From positions 1 through 64,000 of the forward strand of contig CAZIDN010000004.1 in the NCBI GenBank assembly GCA_964537875.1: a stretch of DNA of 64,000 nt. Reading direction: 5' to 3'. Made by a program: the position numbers and the translations under genes. Shown here piece by piece: positions 33,149 through 42,554 of the stretch (positions within the stretch are counted from its first letter, which is position 1; every line of letters starts with the position of its first letter). Under the pieces are notes generated by a model that saw nothing but the letters and a program-made list of their open reading frames with translations, was not told the origin of the DNA and did not search any database. The stretch comes from JAPKZH01 sp964537875 (lineage in GTDB: Bacteria > Acidobacteriota > Aminicenantia > Aminicenantales > UBA4085).

Positions 33149-35723
33149 GGGCCGGACCAAGACGTTTTTGGACAGCGTTTTTTTCGAGGTGGAAAAACCC
33201 GGCCGCTATGCCGGTGGAGAATGGAACGAGCGAAGGAAGGACCCCGGCCGTGCGGCCGCCAAGGTCGCCCTGGCTTTTCCCGACGTTTACGAAATCGGCA
33301 TGTCCTATCTCGGACAAAAAATCCTCTATGGGCTCATCAATGATCGGCCCGAATTCCTGGCCGAACGCGTCTATGCGCCCTGGCCGGATTTTGAGGGCGA
33401 ACTGCGCCGGCGCGATGTTCCGCTTTTTTCGTTGGAGAATAAAATCCCGCTCGCGGAATTCGACATCGTGGGATTTTCTCTGCTCTATGAGCTCAATTAT
33501 TCCAACGTCCTGACCATCCTGGATCTGGGGCGGATTCCCCGCCGTTTTTCCCAGAGAACTCTCGGGAACCCCTTGGTGATCGCCGGAGGTCCGGCCGCTT
33601 TCAACCCGGAGCCGATCGCGGAGTATTTCGACCTGTTCCTGCTCGGCGATGGGGAAGAGGCTTTCCTTGAGATCATCGAGAAATATATCACTTTCAAAAA
33701 ACAGGCGGCCCGGAGAGAGGATATTCTGAAAGAGCTGGCCCGGATTCCCGGCGTTTACGTCCCGTCTCTCTACACGCCTTATCTCCCGGCCGGATCCCGG
33801 CTCTTGGCCGTGCGGCCAACCGGAGACGCCCCCGCCGAGATCAAAAAAAGAGTGCTTTTCTCGTTTTCCAGTTCCTATTTTCCTGATCAGATCATCGTCC
33901 CCAACATCCAGGCCGTCTTCGACCGCGTCGCCGTCGAGGTCGCCCGGGGTTGTCCCCAGAAATGCCGGTTCTGCCAGGCGACGAACCTGTATTCCCCGTA
34001 CAGGGTCAAAGACCCTTCTTTTGTCATCCCGAAGGTTTTTGAAAGCCTCCGCTCAACGGGGTATGAGGATGCCTCGCTGTTTTCGCTTTCCGTGAGCGAT
34101 TATCCCTATTTGGAAGGCACCATCCGGACGTTGATGGACAGCCTTGAGAAAGACCACGTCTCATTGTCCCTGTCCTCGCTGCGGCCAAAGGGTTTGTCTG
34201 CGGATATCGTCCGGAACATCATCCGCGTGAGGAAGACGGGCTTTACCCTCGTCCCCGAGGCCGGTTCCGAACGGCTGCGCCGCGTCATCAACAAGAATCT
34301 GCAGGATGAGGACATCCAAAACGCGGCGACCTACGCCTTCAACGAAGGCTGGAAGCTGCTGAAGCTCTATTTTATGATCGGCCTCCCCACGGAAAGGGAG
34401 GAGGATCTTCTGGGGATCGTCGATCTTGTCAAAGGACTGATCGCCAAGGGCCGGGAGATCCTTCACTCGGCGCCCAGGATCAACATGAGCCTGTCCTCGT
34501 TCATCCCCAAGCCCCACACCCCTTTTCAGTGGCTGGCCATGGACGATGAGAGAATCCTGCAGGATAAGCAACAATTCTTGAAATCCCATCTGAGAAAAAT
34601 GCGGTCCGTCGAGATCAAAGAACATCCGGTTCGTCATTCGGTCCTGGAAGCTGTCTTTTCCCGTGGAGACAGACGCCTGGCAGGTGTCTTGGCAAGGGCT
34701 TGGGAAGCGGGAGCCCGGTTGGACAGCTGGAGAGACCATTTCCGGTTTCCCGTCTGGGAAGAGGCTTTTGAAAAAGAGGGCGTGGATTATCAGACATATC
34801 TTGGACAGCTCGACACACAGGCCGTTCTGCCTTGGGACCATGTTCAAACGGGAATGAAGAAAAGCTTTTTGCTCAAAGAGCTGGAGAAAGCCCTGAGAGA
34901 GGAGAATACGCCGTCCTGCCTGGAGCTCAAATGCGGTCAATGCCAGGGGTGCGATTTTTGGCCGGATATCGATAAAGAATTTTCGCAGACGCTGGACGTC
35001 CGGACCCAAGAAAAGCCCTTCTTGGGCAGGACGACAGACATCGTCTCCCGGTATCATGCCTTTTACGCGAAGACCGGGCCCGCCCGGTTCATCTCCCACA
35101 ACGACCTCATGAATGTTCTTCAAAGAGCATTTCGCCGGGCCGGTGTCGTCGCTGTCTTTAGGGAAGGCTTTCATCCGAAGATGCATATGTCTTTCGTCCC
35201 CGCTCTGCCCTTGGGTATGGAAGGGAAGGACGAATCGTTCGAATTCAAATCGCCATCGGACATGGCCGAGGCCGACTTCCTGTCCGTCCTGAACCGGAAT
35301 GTTCCTCCCGGCATCCTGTTCAAGGCGTTAAAAAAGGTCGATCCCGAGGCCCCCTCCTTGACGGACCGCATCCTGTCGCTTGTGTATTCGTTGGACATGA
35401 CCGATGAAAAAATTCAAGAAGCACTTGGGGGGGCGGCCCGGGAGAAGCATGGTCTTTGGGCGGTCGCCCAGTTGCGCGTCGAAGAATATTGGAAAAACAG
35501 GAGTGATTGGGTCGAGGATATCCATCTGGATGACAAGAGCCGGAGGCTGATCATCCGGCTTCGCTTTACGCCGCAGAAGAGCGTCCGGCCCCAGGACATC
35601 GTAACCCTCATCTTCGGCCTCAAGGAGGCCGTCTCGATGATGGCCAGAGAGCACATCGTGTTTGCCGAGCCCGGGGCTCAAAATCCCGGCCGGCAGGCCC
35701 TTAAGATTGACAGGCCGTCATGA
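33141..35723 (+). CDS. Radical SAM protein fused to DUF2344 (TIGR03960/TIGR03936 type)
   Basis: An 860 aa protein in two parts. Residues of about 1-600 form a B12-binding-like N-terminal region followed by a radical SAM core with the cluster motif CPQKCRFC (Cys271, Cys275, Cys278). A cysteine-rich spot, CGQCQGCDF, lies near 600. Residues of about 640-860 are the DUF2344 domain (KTGPARFISHNDL, FREGFHPKMHMSF). Such proteins usually sit next to ribosomal or RNase E/G genes and have no firmly assigned reaction; RNA or ribosome modification is an inference. Here it is the last gene of the mre operon, overlapping rodA by 8 bp. Confidence 0.88.
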   Translation: MSEGRTKTFLDSVFFEVEKPGRYAGGEWNERRKDPGRAAAKVALAFPDVYEIGMSYLGQKILYGLINDRPEFLAERVYAPWPDFEGELRRRDVPLFSLENKIPLAEFDIVGFSLLYELNYSNVLTILDLGRIPRRFSQRTLGNPLVIAGGPAAFNPEPIAEYFDLFLLGDGEEAFLEIIEKYITFKKQAARREDILKELARIPGVYVPSLYTPYLPAGSRLLAVRPTGDAPAEIKKRVLFSFSSSYFPDQIIVPNIQAVFDRVAVEVARGCPQKCRFCQATNLYSPYRVKDPSFVIPKVFESLRSTGYEDASLFSLSVSDYPYLEGTIRTLMDSLEKDHVSLSLSSLRPKGLSADIVRNIIRVRKTGFTLVPEAGSERLRRVINKNLQDEDIQNAATYAFNEGWKLLKLYFMIGLPTEREEDLLGIVDLVKGLIAKGREILHSAPRINMSLSSFIPKPHTPFQWLAMDDERILQDKQQFLKSHLRKMRSVEIKEHPVRHSVLEAVFSRGDRRLAGVLARAWEAGARLDSWRDHFRFPVWEEAFEKEGVDYQTYLGQLDTQAVLPWDHVQTGMKKSFLLKELEKALREENTPSCLELKCGQCQGCDFWPDIDKEFSQTLDVRTQEKPFLGRTTDIVSRYHAFYAKTGPARFISHNDLMNVLQRAFRRAGVVAVFREGFHPKMHMSFVPALPLGMEGKDESFEFKSPSDMAEADFLSVLNRNVPPGILFKALKKVDPEAPSLTDRILSLVYSLDMTDEKIQEALGGAAREKHGLWAVAQLRVEEYWKNRSDWVEDIHLDDKSRRLIIRLRFTPQKSVRPQDIVTLIFGLKEAVSMMAREHIVFAEPGAQNPGRQALKIDRPS

Positions 35724-35791
35724 ATTCTGTATAACCTAGGACGTAATTCTGTTCGAGGCAGGAAAGGCATCATGATGAAAAGGAGAGAGGC

Positions 35792-36943
35792 ATGATTGAT
35801 TTCACCCTTACCGACGAACAAAAAGCGTTGCAGTCGATGGCCCGGGAATTTGCCCAAAAGGAAATGCGGCCGAATGCGGCCAAGTATGACAAAGGCGAAG
35901 AATTCCCTCAGGAGATCATGCAAAAGGCCTTCGAGGCGGGATTCATCACCTCCAACATTCCTGAACAGTATGGAGGCGGGGGGCTTAGCGATTTCGAGCT
36001 CGCTTTGATCAGCGAGGAGCTCGCCGCCGGCTGCGCCGGCATGTTCACGACCATGATGGCCAGCTCCCTGGCCTTCACGCCCATCCTCCTCTTCGGGACG
36101 GACGAGCAGAAACAGAAATTCCTGACGCCCTTCTCGAAAAAGATGTCTCTCGCGGCCTTCTGTCTGACCGAGCGAGAGGCCGGTTCCGATGCGGGCGCCC
36201 AAAAATCCAGAGCCGTCAAGGTCGGAAACGAATATATCATCAACGGCTCCAAGTGCTTCATCACCAACGGCGGGGTAGCCAGTCTTTATATCGTTTTTGC
36301 CAACACGGACCCGGACAAAGGGGCCCGAGGGATCAGCGCCTTTATCGTTCCGCGCGAGACGCCCGGGATCACCGTCGGCAAAGAAGAAGACAAAATGGGG
36401 CACAGGGCTTCCAACACCGTCGAGCTCTTCTTCGAGGACGCAAAAGTGCCCGAGGCCAACTTGTTGGCCAAGGAAAAGATGGGCTTCACCATCGCCATGA
36501 AGACGCTCGACAAGACCCGGGCGTCCGTCGGTGCGGCCGGAGTCGGCGTAGCCAGGGCGGCGATGGAGTATGCCATCGAATACGCCAAGACAAGAGTCCA
36601 GTTCGGCAAGCCGATTGCCCTGTTCCAGAATACGGGATTCAAGATCGCCCAGTTTGCCATGGACATCCAGGCCGCCCGGCATATGGTTTGGCACGCGGCC
36701 TGGCTCCTGGACCGGAACCTGCCCTGCGGCAAGGAATCGGCCATGGCCAAGTGTTTCGCCTCGGATGTGGCCATGCGGGTCACCACCGAGGCGCTCCAGA
36801 TCCTCGGCGGCTACGGCTACATGAAAGACTATCCGATGGAAAAGCTGATGCGGGACGCCAAGCTGCTCCAGATCTATGAAGGGACCAATGAGATTCAGCG
36901 GCTGGTGATCTCGCGCGAGGTGATCGGCCCGATCAAAGAATAA
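35792..36943 (+). CDS. Acyl-CoA dehydrogenase
   Basis: FAD-dependent alpha,beta-dehydrogenation of acyl-CoA, 383 aa. FAD and substrate blocks are AFCLTEREAGSDAG and NGSKCFITNGG. The catalytic base is Glu363 in YEGTNEIQR, the position used by short-, medium- and butyryl-type enzymes. FTIAMKTLDKTR and the C-terminal helices are intact. An AGGAGAGAGG site precedes the ATG. Chain length is unassigned; no electron-transfer flavoprotein genes are in the window. Confidence 0.94.
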   Translation: MIDFTLTDEQKALQSMAREFAQKEMRPNAAKYDKGEEFPQEIMQKAFEAGFITSNIPEQYGGGGLSDFELALISEELAAGCAGMFTTMMASSLAFTPILLFGTDEQKQKFLTPFSKKMSLAAFCLTEREAGSDAGAQKSRAVKVGNEYIINGSKCFITNGGVASLYIVFANTDPDKGARGISAFIVPRETPGITVGKEEDKMGHRASNTVELFFEDAKVPEANLLAKEKMGFTIAMKTLDKTRASVGAAGVGVARAAMEYAIEYAKTRVQFGKPIALFQNTGFKIAQFAMDIQAARHMVWHAAWLLDRNLPCGKESAMAKCFASDVAMRVTTEALQILGGYGYMKDYPMEKLMRDAKLLQIYEGTNEIQRLVISREVIGPIKE

Positions 36944-36947
36944 AGGC

Positions 36948-37421
36948 TTATTTGTTGAGGATGGCCAGGAGGTCTTCTTCGACCGATTGAACCGGAGTTT
37001 CGATGATCCGGCCCAGCTCTTTTCCATCCTTGTAGACCAGAAAGGTGGGGAGCTTTTCGATGTTCTTGGCCTGGGGAAGATATTTTCGCCGGGCCGCTTT
37101 ATCACGAGGGATCCCGGTGTAGATTGTCTGGATCAAGGGATTATCCGCCATCTCCAGGACCTTGAAATAAGCGCTGACATGGCTCCGGCTGTCGGAACAC
37201 CAGGTGCCGAGGTAAATTTCGATCCGGACAGGCTGCTGGACGGCCTTGAGTTTTTGGAGGCAGTCCGGGTTTGGGTTGTAAGCGGCAGCCACTCCTTCCC
37301 AATCGGGAACGCCTTTCAAAATGGCTTCTTTAGTCAGAGGTCCGAGCATTTCCGTTTGTCCGGACAAGCCCAAAACCAATAGAAGCATCGCGGAGAAAAA
37401 ACAGCAACCGCTTCTATTCAT
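36948..37421 (-). CDS. Secreted thioredoxin-like protein with a single-cysteine active site
   Basis: A 157 aa protein with a signal peptide (about 1-22). Its thioredoxin fold is recognisable from VRIEIYLGTWCSDSRSHV and the cis-proline region LPTFLVYKDGKELGRI. The expected CxxC is C75-S-D-S, so the resolving cysteine is missing, and a dithiol oxidoreductase mechanism is unlikely. Non-redox binding or glutathione-type chemistry are options. It follows the ExbD gene by 21 bp on the same strand and is convergent with the acyl-CoA dehydrogenase, 4 bp away. Confidence 0.8.
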   Translation of the reverse strand: MNRSGCCFFSAMLLLVLGLSGQTEMLGPLTKEAILKGVPDWEGVAAAYNPNPDCLQKLKAVQQPVRIEIYLGTWCSDSRSHVSAYFKVLEMADNPLIQTIYTGIPRDKAARRKYLPQAKNIEKLPTFLVYKDGKELGRIIETPVQSVEEDLLAILNK

Positions 37422-37442
37422 GATGGATTCAAGAAGGAAATT

Positions 37443-37835
37443 TTAATCGTCGATCAATTCTGGAATGAGGCCCAAAGTATCGACGCCGGCGCCTTTGCAG
37501 ATATCAATGAGTTCCACAACCTTGCTGTAGGGGACTTTCATATCGGCTCTTAAAAAGATGGTCTTGTCGGCGCGAATGGCATAGATCCGGCGGAGTTCAT
37601 CGCTGGCCGCCTTGAAATCGGCATAATTTTCTTTGTTGATGTCAACGGAGAAGTCTTTTTTCAGGGTGATGACGACCAGGCCCGCCGGTTGACCACCGCC
37701 CGTGTCGGTCGCCGTCTCCGGAAGCTTGACATCGATGCCTTTCTGGACAAGGGGAGTAATGACCATAAAAATGATGAGCAACACTAACAAGACGTCGCAC
37801 AACGGAACGACATTGGGTTCGGCTCTAGCGCTCAT
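37443..37835 (-). CDS. ExbD/TolR-family biopolymer transport protein
   Basis: A 130 aa protein with one N-terminal membrane helix that carries the functional aspartate in PLCDVLLVLLIIFMV, and a periplasmic domain ending in the LGLIPELID region. ExbD/TolR units couple proton flow through an ExbB/TolQ partner to energise outer-membrane transport or envelope functions. No ExbB, TonB or TolQ gene is in this window, so the partner must be elsewhere. The reading frame starts ATGAGCGCTAGAGCC behind GGAGGAAAG. Confidence 0.9.
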   Translation of the reverse strand: MSARAEPNVVPLCDVLLVLLIIFMVITPLVQKGIDVKLPETATDTGGGQPAGLVVITLKKDFSVDINKENYADFKAASDELRRIYAIRADKTIFLRADMKVPYSKVVELIDICKGAGVDTLGLIPELIDD

Positions 37836-38098
37836 GCTTTCCTCCTTCGAGAGTCCTCTCTGGACGAGTATTGTATGACATTTGTTTTTCCTCTGTCAAC
37901 GAAAAAAAGGACGGGGACAGGCATTTCTTAAAATGATCAAGGTCCTGTCGCCGACCAGTTCGAAATCCTCTCTTAGGGAATTCAGGGGAAAAAAAGACCG
38001 CCGATCAATGGATGATAGACTTCCTATGCGGATCTTTGCCGGCCCGGATTGCAATTTTCTTTGGACGGAGATATATTTATTTCGAGAAAGGAGGTCCG

Positions 38099-38371
38099 AT
38101 GAAAGAGTTGAAAGTCGAAGTGGTCAAAGTCAAAGAACGCTGCGGGGCCAAACATAAAGTGGGGGATACGTTTTTCATCCGGGGCGCAGGAACGATCGAG
38201 ATCCCCAAGGGTAAAAAAGTGTGCATTTATGCCCTAAACAGCTTGTTCCCCTTTTTGACGGCCAAGCAAAGGGAAGATGAGCTGCCGGATGACGACTGGG
38301 TTGCCGAAACGAAAATCCTCGGCTGCCCGGACCCCAAAGGCGTGTCTTTCAAAATCACGACGCTCTCTTAA
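38099..38371 (+). CDS. Small TIGR04076-family protein
   Basis: A 90 aa protein of unknown function starting MKELKVEVVKVKERCGAKHK, with a strong GAAAGGAGG ribosome site before the ATG at 38099. The CGAKHKVGD block, the central LFPFL stretch and the late CPDPKGVSF segment fit the TIGR04076 family of small uncharacterised proteins. The open frame extends upstream without coding character. The 263 bp before it (37836-38098) has no other gene. Confidence 0.75.
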   Translation: MKELKVEVVKVKERCGAKHKVGDTFFIRGAGTIEIPKGKKVCIYALNSLFPFLTAKQREDELPDDDWVAETKILGCPDPKGVSFKITTLS

Positions 38372-38477
38372 GACGGCGGCTCCGGCCGACCGGAAATGTT
38401 GCTAGGAAATCAGGAAGGTTCGTCTATCATGAGGCGCCCTTGACGGCCCCGCGTGTCCAAGACGTAAGGAGAAGGCA

Positions 38478-40223
38478 ATGAATGTTCTGGTCATTCTCGC
38501 GCTCGCCTCTCTGGCCTTTGTCCTGGCCAGCCGGTTTTATTCGCGTTCCATCGCCAGGGTGCTCGGCGAGGACGCCAAGCATCCGACGCCGGCCGTGACA
38601 TTTTGCGACGGCCGCGATTATGTCCCGACGAAGACCTATGTCGTCTTTGCCCACCATTTCTCGGCCATCGCCGGCGCCGGCCCCATCCTGGGGCCGACGA
38701 TGGCCATCCTGTACGGCTTTGTCCCGGCCTGGCTCTGGATCGTCCTGGGCGGGATTTTCATCGGCGCCGTCCATGATTTCACGACGCTGTTCATCAGCAT
38801 GCGCGAAGGCGGGAAATCCATGGCCGAAGTCGCCCGTAAAACTCTCGGCGCCAAAGGATTCAACCTCTTCATCGGTTTCACCATCGTCATGATTGTGCTC
38901 GTGACATCCTCGTTTTTGAGCGCGACCTCCATTTCGCTGACATCGCTCTGGCCTTTGGCCAAGATCGGAGTCAAAGAAGGGGAGACATTTTTAAAGATCG
39001 TCCTCAAGGACGGCGTGGCCATGGGCCGCATCGGTGGGATCGCCTCCATGTCCGTGATCGTCATCACCCTGTGCTCACCGTTCCTCGGCTGGCTGATCTA
39101 CAAGAAAGGGATCAAGACCATCTATGCGTATCTCATCGCCTCCCTGATCTGCGTCGTCTCGGTCCTCCTTGGAATTGCCTATCCGGTCACATTATCTCCC
39201 ACGGTCTGGATGGTCGTCATTTCGATCTATGTCCTCTTCGCGGCGGGGGCCCCGGTCTGGCTGATCCTGCAGCCGCGTGATTTTATCAATGTCCAGATCC
39301 TCTACGGCGGGATCGTCTTGATGATCCTGTCCCTCTTCAGCACCGGATTCGGAGGCCTGTCCGTCTCCATCCCCAGCTTCAACCTGAAAGAAGGGGCTCA
39401 GCATCTGGGTCTTATCTGGCCCATGATGTTTTGCACGATCGCCTGCGGAGCGATTTCGGGCTTTCACGCACTGGTCGCGGGGGGGACAACGGGAAAGCAG
39501 TTGGGCTGTGAAATCGATGCTCGCCGAGTCGGATATAATGCCATGCTCCTGGAGTCGGTGCTGGCCGTCTGCGTGATTCTGGCCATCGGCGGGGCCCTCA
39601 ATTTTTCGGACTATAAGTCCATCGTCTGGCCGACCGACCCGGGCATCAAATCCAATCCCATCCTGGGATTTTCCCTGGCGGCCGGGCAGCTGTTCAATCG
39701 CGGGCTGGGCATTCCCGTAGCCTTGGGAACAGTCTTCGGCATCCTTCTTGTCGAGGGATTTGTCGTCACGACGCTCGACGCCGCCGTGCGCTTGAATCGA
39801 TACTTGTTCGAGGAGCTCTGGGGCATCCTCTTCAAAAAGGCGCCGAGGCTTCTCAAGTATTACTGGTTCAATTCCGGAATGTCCGTGGTCTTGATGTGGA
39901 GCCTGGCCTCCACGAATGCCTTCAACCTGCTCTGGCCGATTTTCGGAACCGCCAACCAGCTGCTGGCAGCCCTGAGCTTATTGGCTGTCTCGGGCTGGCT
40001 TCTTCTCCGCGGGAAGAAAACCGCCTTCACGCTTCTCCCCGCCGTTTTCATGATCGCGACGACCCTGGCCTCGCTGGGAATTTTGCTGCGCGAGTACATT
40101 CAAAAGAAGAGCTATGTCCTTGTCGCCGCCGACGGGCTGTTGTTCATCCTGGCCATCGGGGTCGTCGTCCTCGTCTTGAAAACGTTTTTGAAAAAAAGAA
40201 TGCCCGAGCCGCGAATCACCTGA
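38478..40223 (+). CDS. cstA: CstA-family peptide/pyruvate transporter
   Basis: An inner-membrane carbon-starvation protein, 581 aa with about 15 membrane segments. Hallmarks are VPTKTYVVFAHHFSAIAGAG, GAVHDFTTLFISMREGGKS and, later, FGTANQLLAALSL. Relatives import peptides (CstA) or pyruvate (BtsT). The shorter length compared with E. coli CstA (about 700 aa) is common in other phyla. The stop overlaps that of the convergent glycosyltransferase by 8 bp. Confidence 0.93.
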   Translation: MNVLVILALASLAFVLASRFYSRSIARVLGEDAKHPTPAVTFCDGRDYVPTKTYVVFAHHFSAIAGAGPILGPTMAILYGFVPAWLWIVLGGIFIGAVHDFTTLFISMREGGKSMAEVARKTLGAKGFNLFIGFTIVMIVLVTSSFLSATSISLTSLWPLAKIGVKEGETFLKIVLKDGVAMGRIGGIASMSVIVITLCSPFLGWLIYKKGIKTIYAYLIASLICVVSVLLGIAYPVTLSPTVWMVVISIYVLFAAGAPVWLILQPRDFINVQILYGGIVLMILSLFSTGFGGLSVSIPSFNLKEGAQHLGLIWPMMFCTIACGAISGFHALVAGGTTGKQLGCEIDARRVGYNAMLLESVLAVCVILAIGGALNFSDYKSIVWPTDPGIKSNPILGFSLAAGQLFNRGLGIPVALGTVFGILLVEGFVVTTLDAAVRLNRYLFEELWGILFKKAPRLLKYYWFNSGMSVVLMWSLASTNAFNLLWPIFGTANQLLAALSLLAVSGWLLLRGKKTAFTLLPAVFMIATTLASLGILLREYIQKKSYVLVAADGLLFILAIGVVVLVLKTFLKKRMPEPRIT

Positions 40224-41268
40224 CGATCAGCAATTTTTTGACGGTCTCCTGCCAGGTCAGGCGGGAGATAAATTTGTGCCCTGCCTGTCCCATTTTTTCG
40301 GCCAGATTCCTGTTTTCGGCCAGGAGGTCCAGTTTCTCGGCGATCAAGCGCGGGTCGGGGGCAACGATAAAACCGGATTCTCCGTCCTTGACCAGTTCCG
40401 TCGGGCCTCCGCTGTCCGTGGCCGTGATGACAGCCTTCCTTGAAGCGAACGCTTCCGTGGTCACGAGGCCGTAATCTTCGTTGAAGGGGCAGAAGAAGAC
40501 AGCCAGGCAGCGGCCGTAGTGCGACATCAGGTTTTCTTCGTCGGTCGCGCCCAGCAGAAAGACCTTGGCGTCGAGAGCGAGCTCCCGGATCCTGTGGTGC
40601 AAATGTTCGCGCTCCGGTCCTTCCCCGATCACGAACGCCTTCAAGTCTTTGTTTTTGACATGCCGGAACGCCTCCACCAAGAGGTGGATTCTCTTAAGCG
40701 TCTGGAGCCTGGAGACGGTGAAGATAAAAGATTGATAAGAATCGGTCCGGTAGTCTCTCTGAGGCGGGGGAGGATACAGGATTTCGGAAGGGATATTCCC
40801 CCAGCGGCGGAGCCTCTGTTGGATGGTCCCGGATTGGACGAAGAGCTTCCTGACGTTGTGCTTGAGGAGATAGGTGTCGATGCGATGGATCAGGGATCTC
40901 CGCAAGCGATGCTTGATTTTCCCTTTCCAGCCCAGTTGCGAAACCAGGCCTTCCCAGAGATCATAATACTCCCGCATCCGATGGTTGAGCCAGCAGACAT
41001 GATGAGGATGGCGGACGGCATAGCTGGGAAAGCGGAAGGAAATCACCTGATGGACAGGTCGGCCCAGCCCGTCCATCTCCACATCCGTGAATCGGTTGGC
41101 CAGATAAGCCCGGAATTGCTGGCCGAAACGGTTCTGGGGAGTGAGGACCAGGTCGGCATCGATCCCCTGTTGGCGGAAAGCCTGGACCGTATTCCGGGCA
41201 ATCGTCAAGTGTCCCCCCTCGACAAACGTCACATCGGATGTGACGACCAGAACCCTTTTCTTTCTCAA
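40216..41268 (-). CDS. Family 4-type glycosyltransferase
   Basis: A 350 aa GT-B glycosyltransferase. The N-terminal acceptor domain starts RVLVVTSDVTFVEGGHL. The C-terminal nucleotide-sugar domain includes TVSRLQTLKRIHLLVEAF, VIGEGPERE and the E-x7-E region ATDSGGPTELVKDGESGF. Start is TTG at 41268. It probably adds a sugar to a cell-surface glycan; donor and acceptor are unknown. It follows the ACT protein by 18 bp. Confidence 0.85.
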   Translation of the reverse strand: MRKKRVLVVTSDVTFVEGGHLTIARNTVQAFRQQGIDADLVLTPQNRFGQQFRAYLANRFTDVEMDGLGRPVHQVISFRFPSYAVRHPHHVCWLNHRMREYYDLWEGLVSQLGWKGKIKHRLRRSLIHRIDTYLLKHNVRKLFVQSGTIQQRLRRWGNIPSEILYPPPPQRDYRTDSYQSFIFTVSRLQTLKRIHLLVEAFRHVKNKDLKAFVIGEGPEREHLHHRIRELALDAKVFLLGATDEENLMSHYGRCLAVFFCPFNEDYGLVTTEAFASRKAVITATDSGGPTELVKDGESGFIVAPDPRLIAEKLDLLAENRNLAEKMGQAGHKFISRLTWQETVKKLLIVR

Positions 41269-41286
41269 CTCACGTTCTTTAAGGAT

Positions 41287-41682
41287 CTATCGCAAGGTTT
41301 CGTAGGCTTTTTTGTTGTTGTTCGTGCGAAAGATGAGGAGGGTGGTGCCTTTTCCGGCCGAGCTTCCATAACAGTAATCGATATCGATCACGGCATTCCC
41401 AAGGAGGGCCCCGATTTCCGCGCCGGCGCCGATGCGGTCGCTGATTTCCACGATCATCACTTTGTTGGTCTTGACTTTGTAGCCCAGGGAACGGAGTGCG
41501 GCCTCGGCTTTTTTATTGTTGGACGTCAGGAGCAGAAAATGTCCTTCATTCTCGCGGGCATAGGCGTTGAGGGCTCGAAGGTTGACCCCGGCGTTGGCCA
41601 GAGTCCCCAGGACCCGGCCCAGGATTCCGGGCTCATTCGGGGTTAAGACGTGGAGTTCGGATTCAATCGCCACATTATGCAC
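41287..41682 (-). CDS. ACT-domain protein
   Basis: A 131 aa protein made of two ACT-like halves. The first carries the ligand turn NEPGILGRVLGTLANAGVNL, the second begins near NKVMIVEISDRIGAGAEIG. Stand-alone tandem ACT proteins sense amino acids or regulate enzymes. Start is GTG at 41682 behind AAGGAGAAGG. It is co-transcribed with the glycosyltransferase. Confidence 0.85.
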   Translation of the reverse strand: MHNVAIESELHVLTPNEPGILGRVLGTLANAGVNLRALNAYARENEGHFLLLTSNNKKAEAALRSLGYKVKTNKVMIVEISDRIGAGAEIGALLGNAVIDIDYCYGSSAGKGTTLLIFRTNNNKKAYETLR

Positions 41683-41709
41683 TTTGCCTTCTCCTTCTTA
41701 AGACTAGCT

Positions 41710-41739
41710 ATTATACCAAAAGCCGGATGGGAAAAACAA
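41710..41739 (-). promoter_or_regulatory. Candidate promoter of the ACT-glycosyltransferase pair
   Basis: On the minus strand a perfect TATAAT (complement of 41710-41715) lies 18 bp after TTGTTT (complement of 41734-41739), about 27 bp before the GTG start. Confidence 0.5.
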
Positions 41740-41849
41740 AAAAAATTCTCGGGCTCGCCCCATCCCCCTTTTAGAGAGGATCGATAAAGTTTAGAGCGAG
41801 GACATATCTCTCCTTTATAGTATAATGAGAGGCACGGCCCTGAGGCTGA

Positions 41850-42554
41850 ATGACCATGAGCGCAGTGAGAGGCCCTAAAGTCGCCATCGTCGACAATTCC
41901 ATCGACCCGACGCTTTATAAACCGGTAGAGCATTGGAGCGCCCATCTCGGCGTGGAATGGGAGGCCTTCCGCGCTCCGGAATTCCTGCTGCCCGACTTGG
42001 GCAAAGGGTATACCCACCTGATTTTGACCGGGTCCGAAGCGTCCGTCCTTGAGAGAGAAAAATGGGTGGACGAGGAGGTCGAATTCATCCGGGACGCATT
42101 CCGGAAAGGCCTGTCGATCCTGGGAAGTTGCTACGGGCATCAACTCTTGGCGCTGGCCTTGGCCGGCCCGTCCCATGTCCGGAGATGTCGAGAGCCAGAA
42201 ATCGGCTGGATCCCCGTCGACGTCCAAAAGAACACGCCGCTTTTGGGCCGGCCCGGCCGGGCGTATTCGTTTTCTCTCCATTTTGACGAAGTCACGAACC
42301 TGGCCGACCCGTTCGTGACTCTCGCCTCCACGGCGATTTGCCCCATTCAGGCTTTCGGATATAAAGGAAAAAACATCTGGGGACTGCAGATCCATCCCGA
42401 AATCGATGTGCCCGCGGCCCGGGCCCTGATGGAGGACCTCCTCCCTGTCAACCCCAAGGTTCGCCCGCTTTATGAAAAAGCGTTGGCCTCTGAACCTCGG
42501 GATTCCGGGCTCATCGTCAGGATTGTCAAGACGTTTCTTGCGATTTCCCCTTGA
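41850..42554 (+). CDS. Class I glutamine amidotransferase-like protein
   Basis: A 234 aa stand-alone GATase1 domain. The nucleophile elbow is GSCYGHQLLALAL (Cys94), and His182/Glu184 in LQIHPEID complete the triad. It resembles GMP-synthase-type amidotransferase domains but has no synthetase partner adjacent. Start may be ATG at 41850 or 41856; the second is better spaced from a GAGG site. A TATAAT at 41821-41826 lies upstream without a clear -35 box. Confidence 0.85.
   Translation: MTMSAVRGPKVAIVDNSIDPTLYKPVEHWSAHLGVEWEAFRAPEFLLPDLGKGYTHLILTGSEASVLEREKWVDEEVEFIRDAFRKGLSILGSCYGHQLLALALAGPSHVRRCREPEIGWIPVDVQKNTPLLGRPGRAYSFSLHFDEVTNLADPFVTLASTAICPIQAFGYKGKNIWGLQIHPEIDVPAARALMEDLLPVNPKVRPLYEKALASEPRDSGLIVRIVKTFLAISP

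Noticed and set aside
35678..37105. 475-codon frame antisense to the acyl-CoA dehydrogenase
   Set aside because: It spans the ends of two real genes and is a by-product of GC-rich third codon positions.
37882..38157. Short frame before the TIGR04076 gene
   Set aside because: It begins in an intergenic region, has poor codon use and overlaps the start of the better supported gene at 38099.
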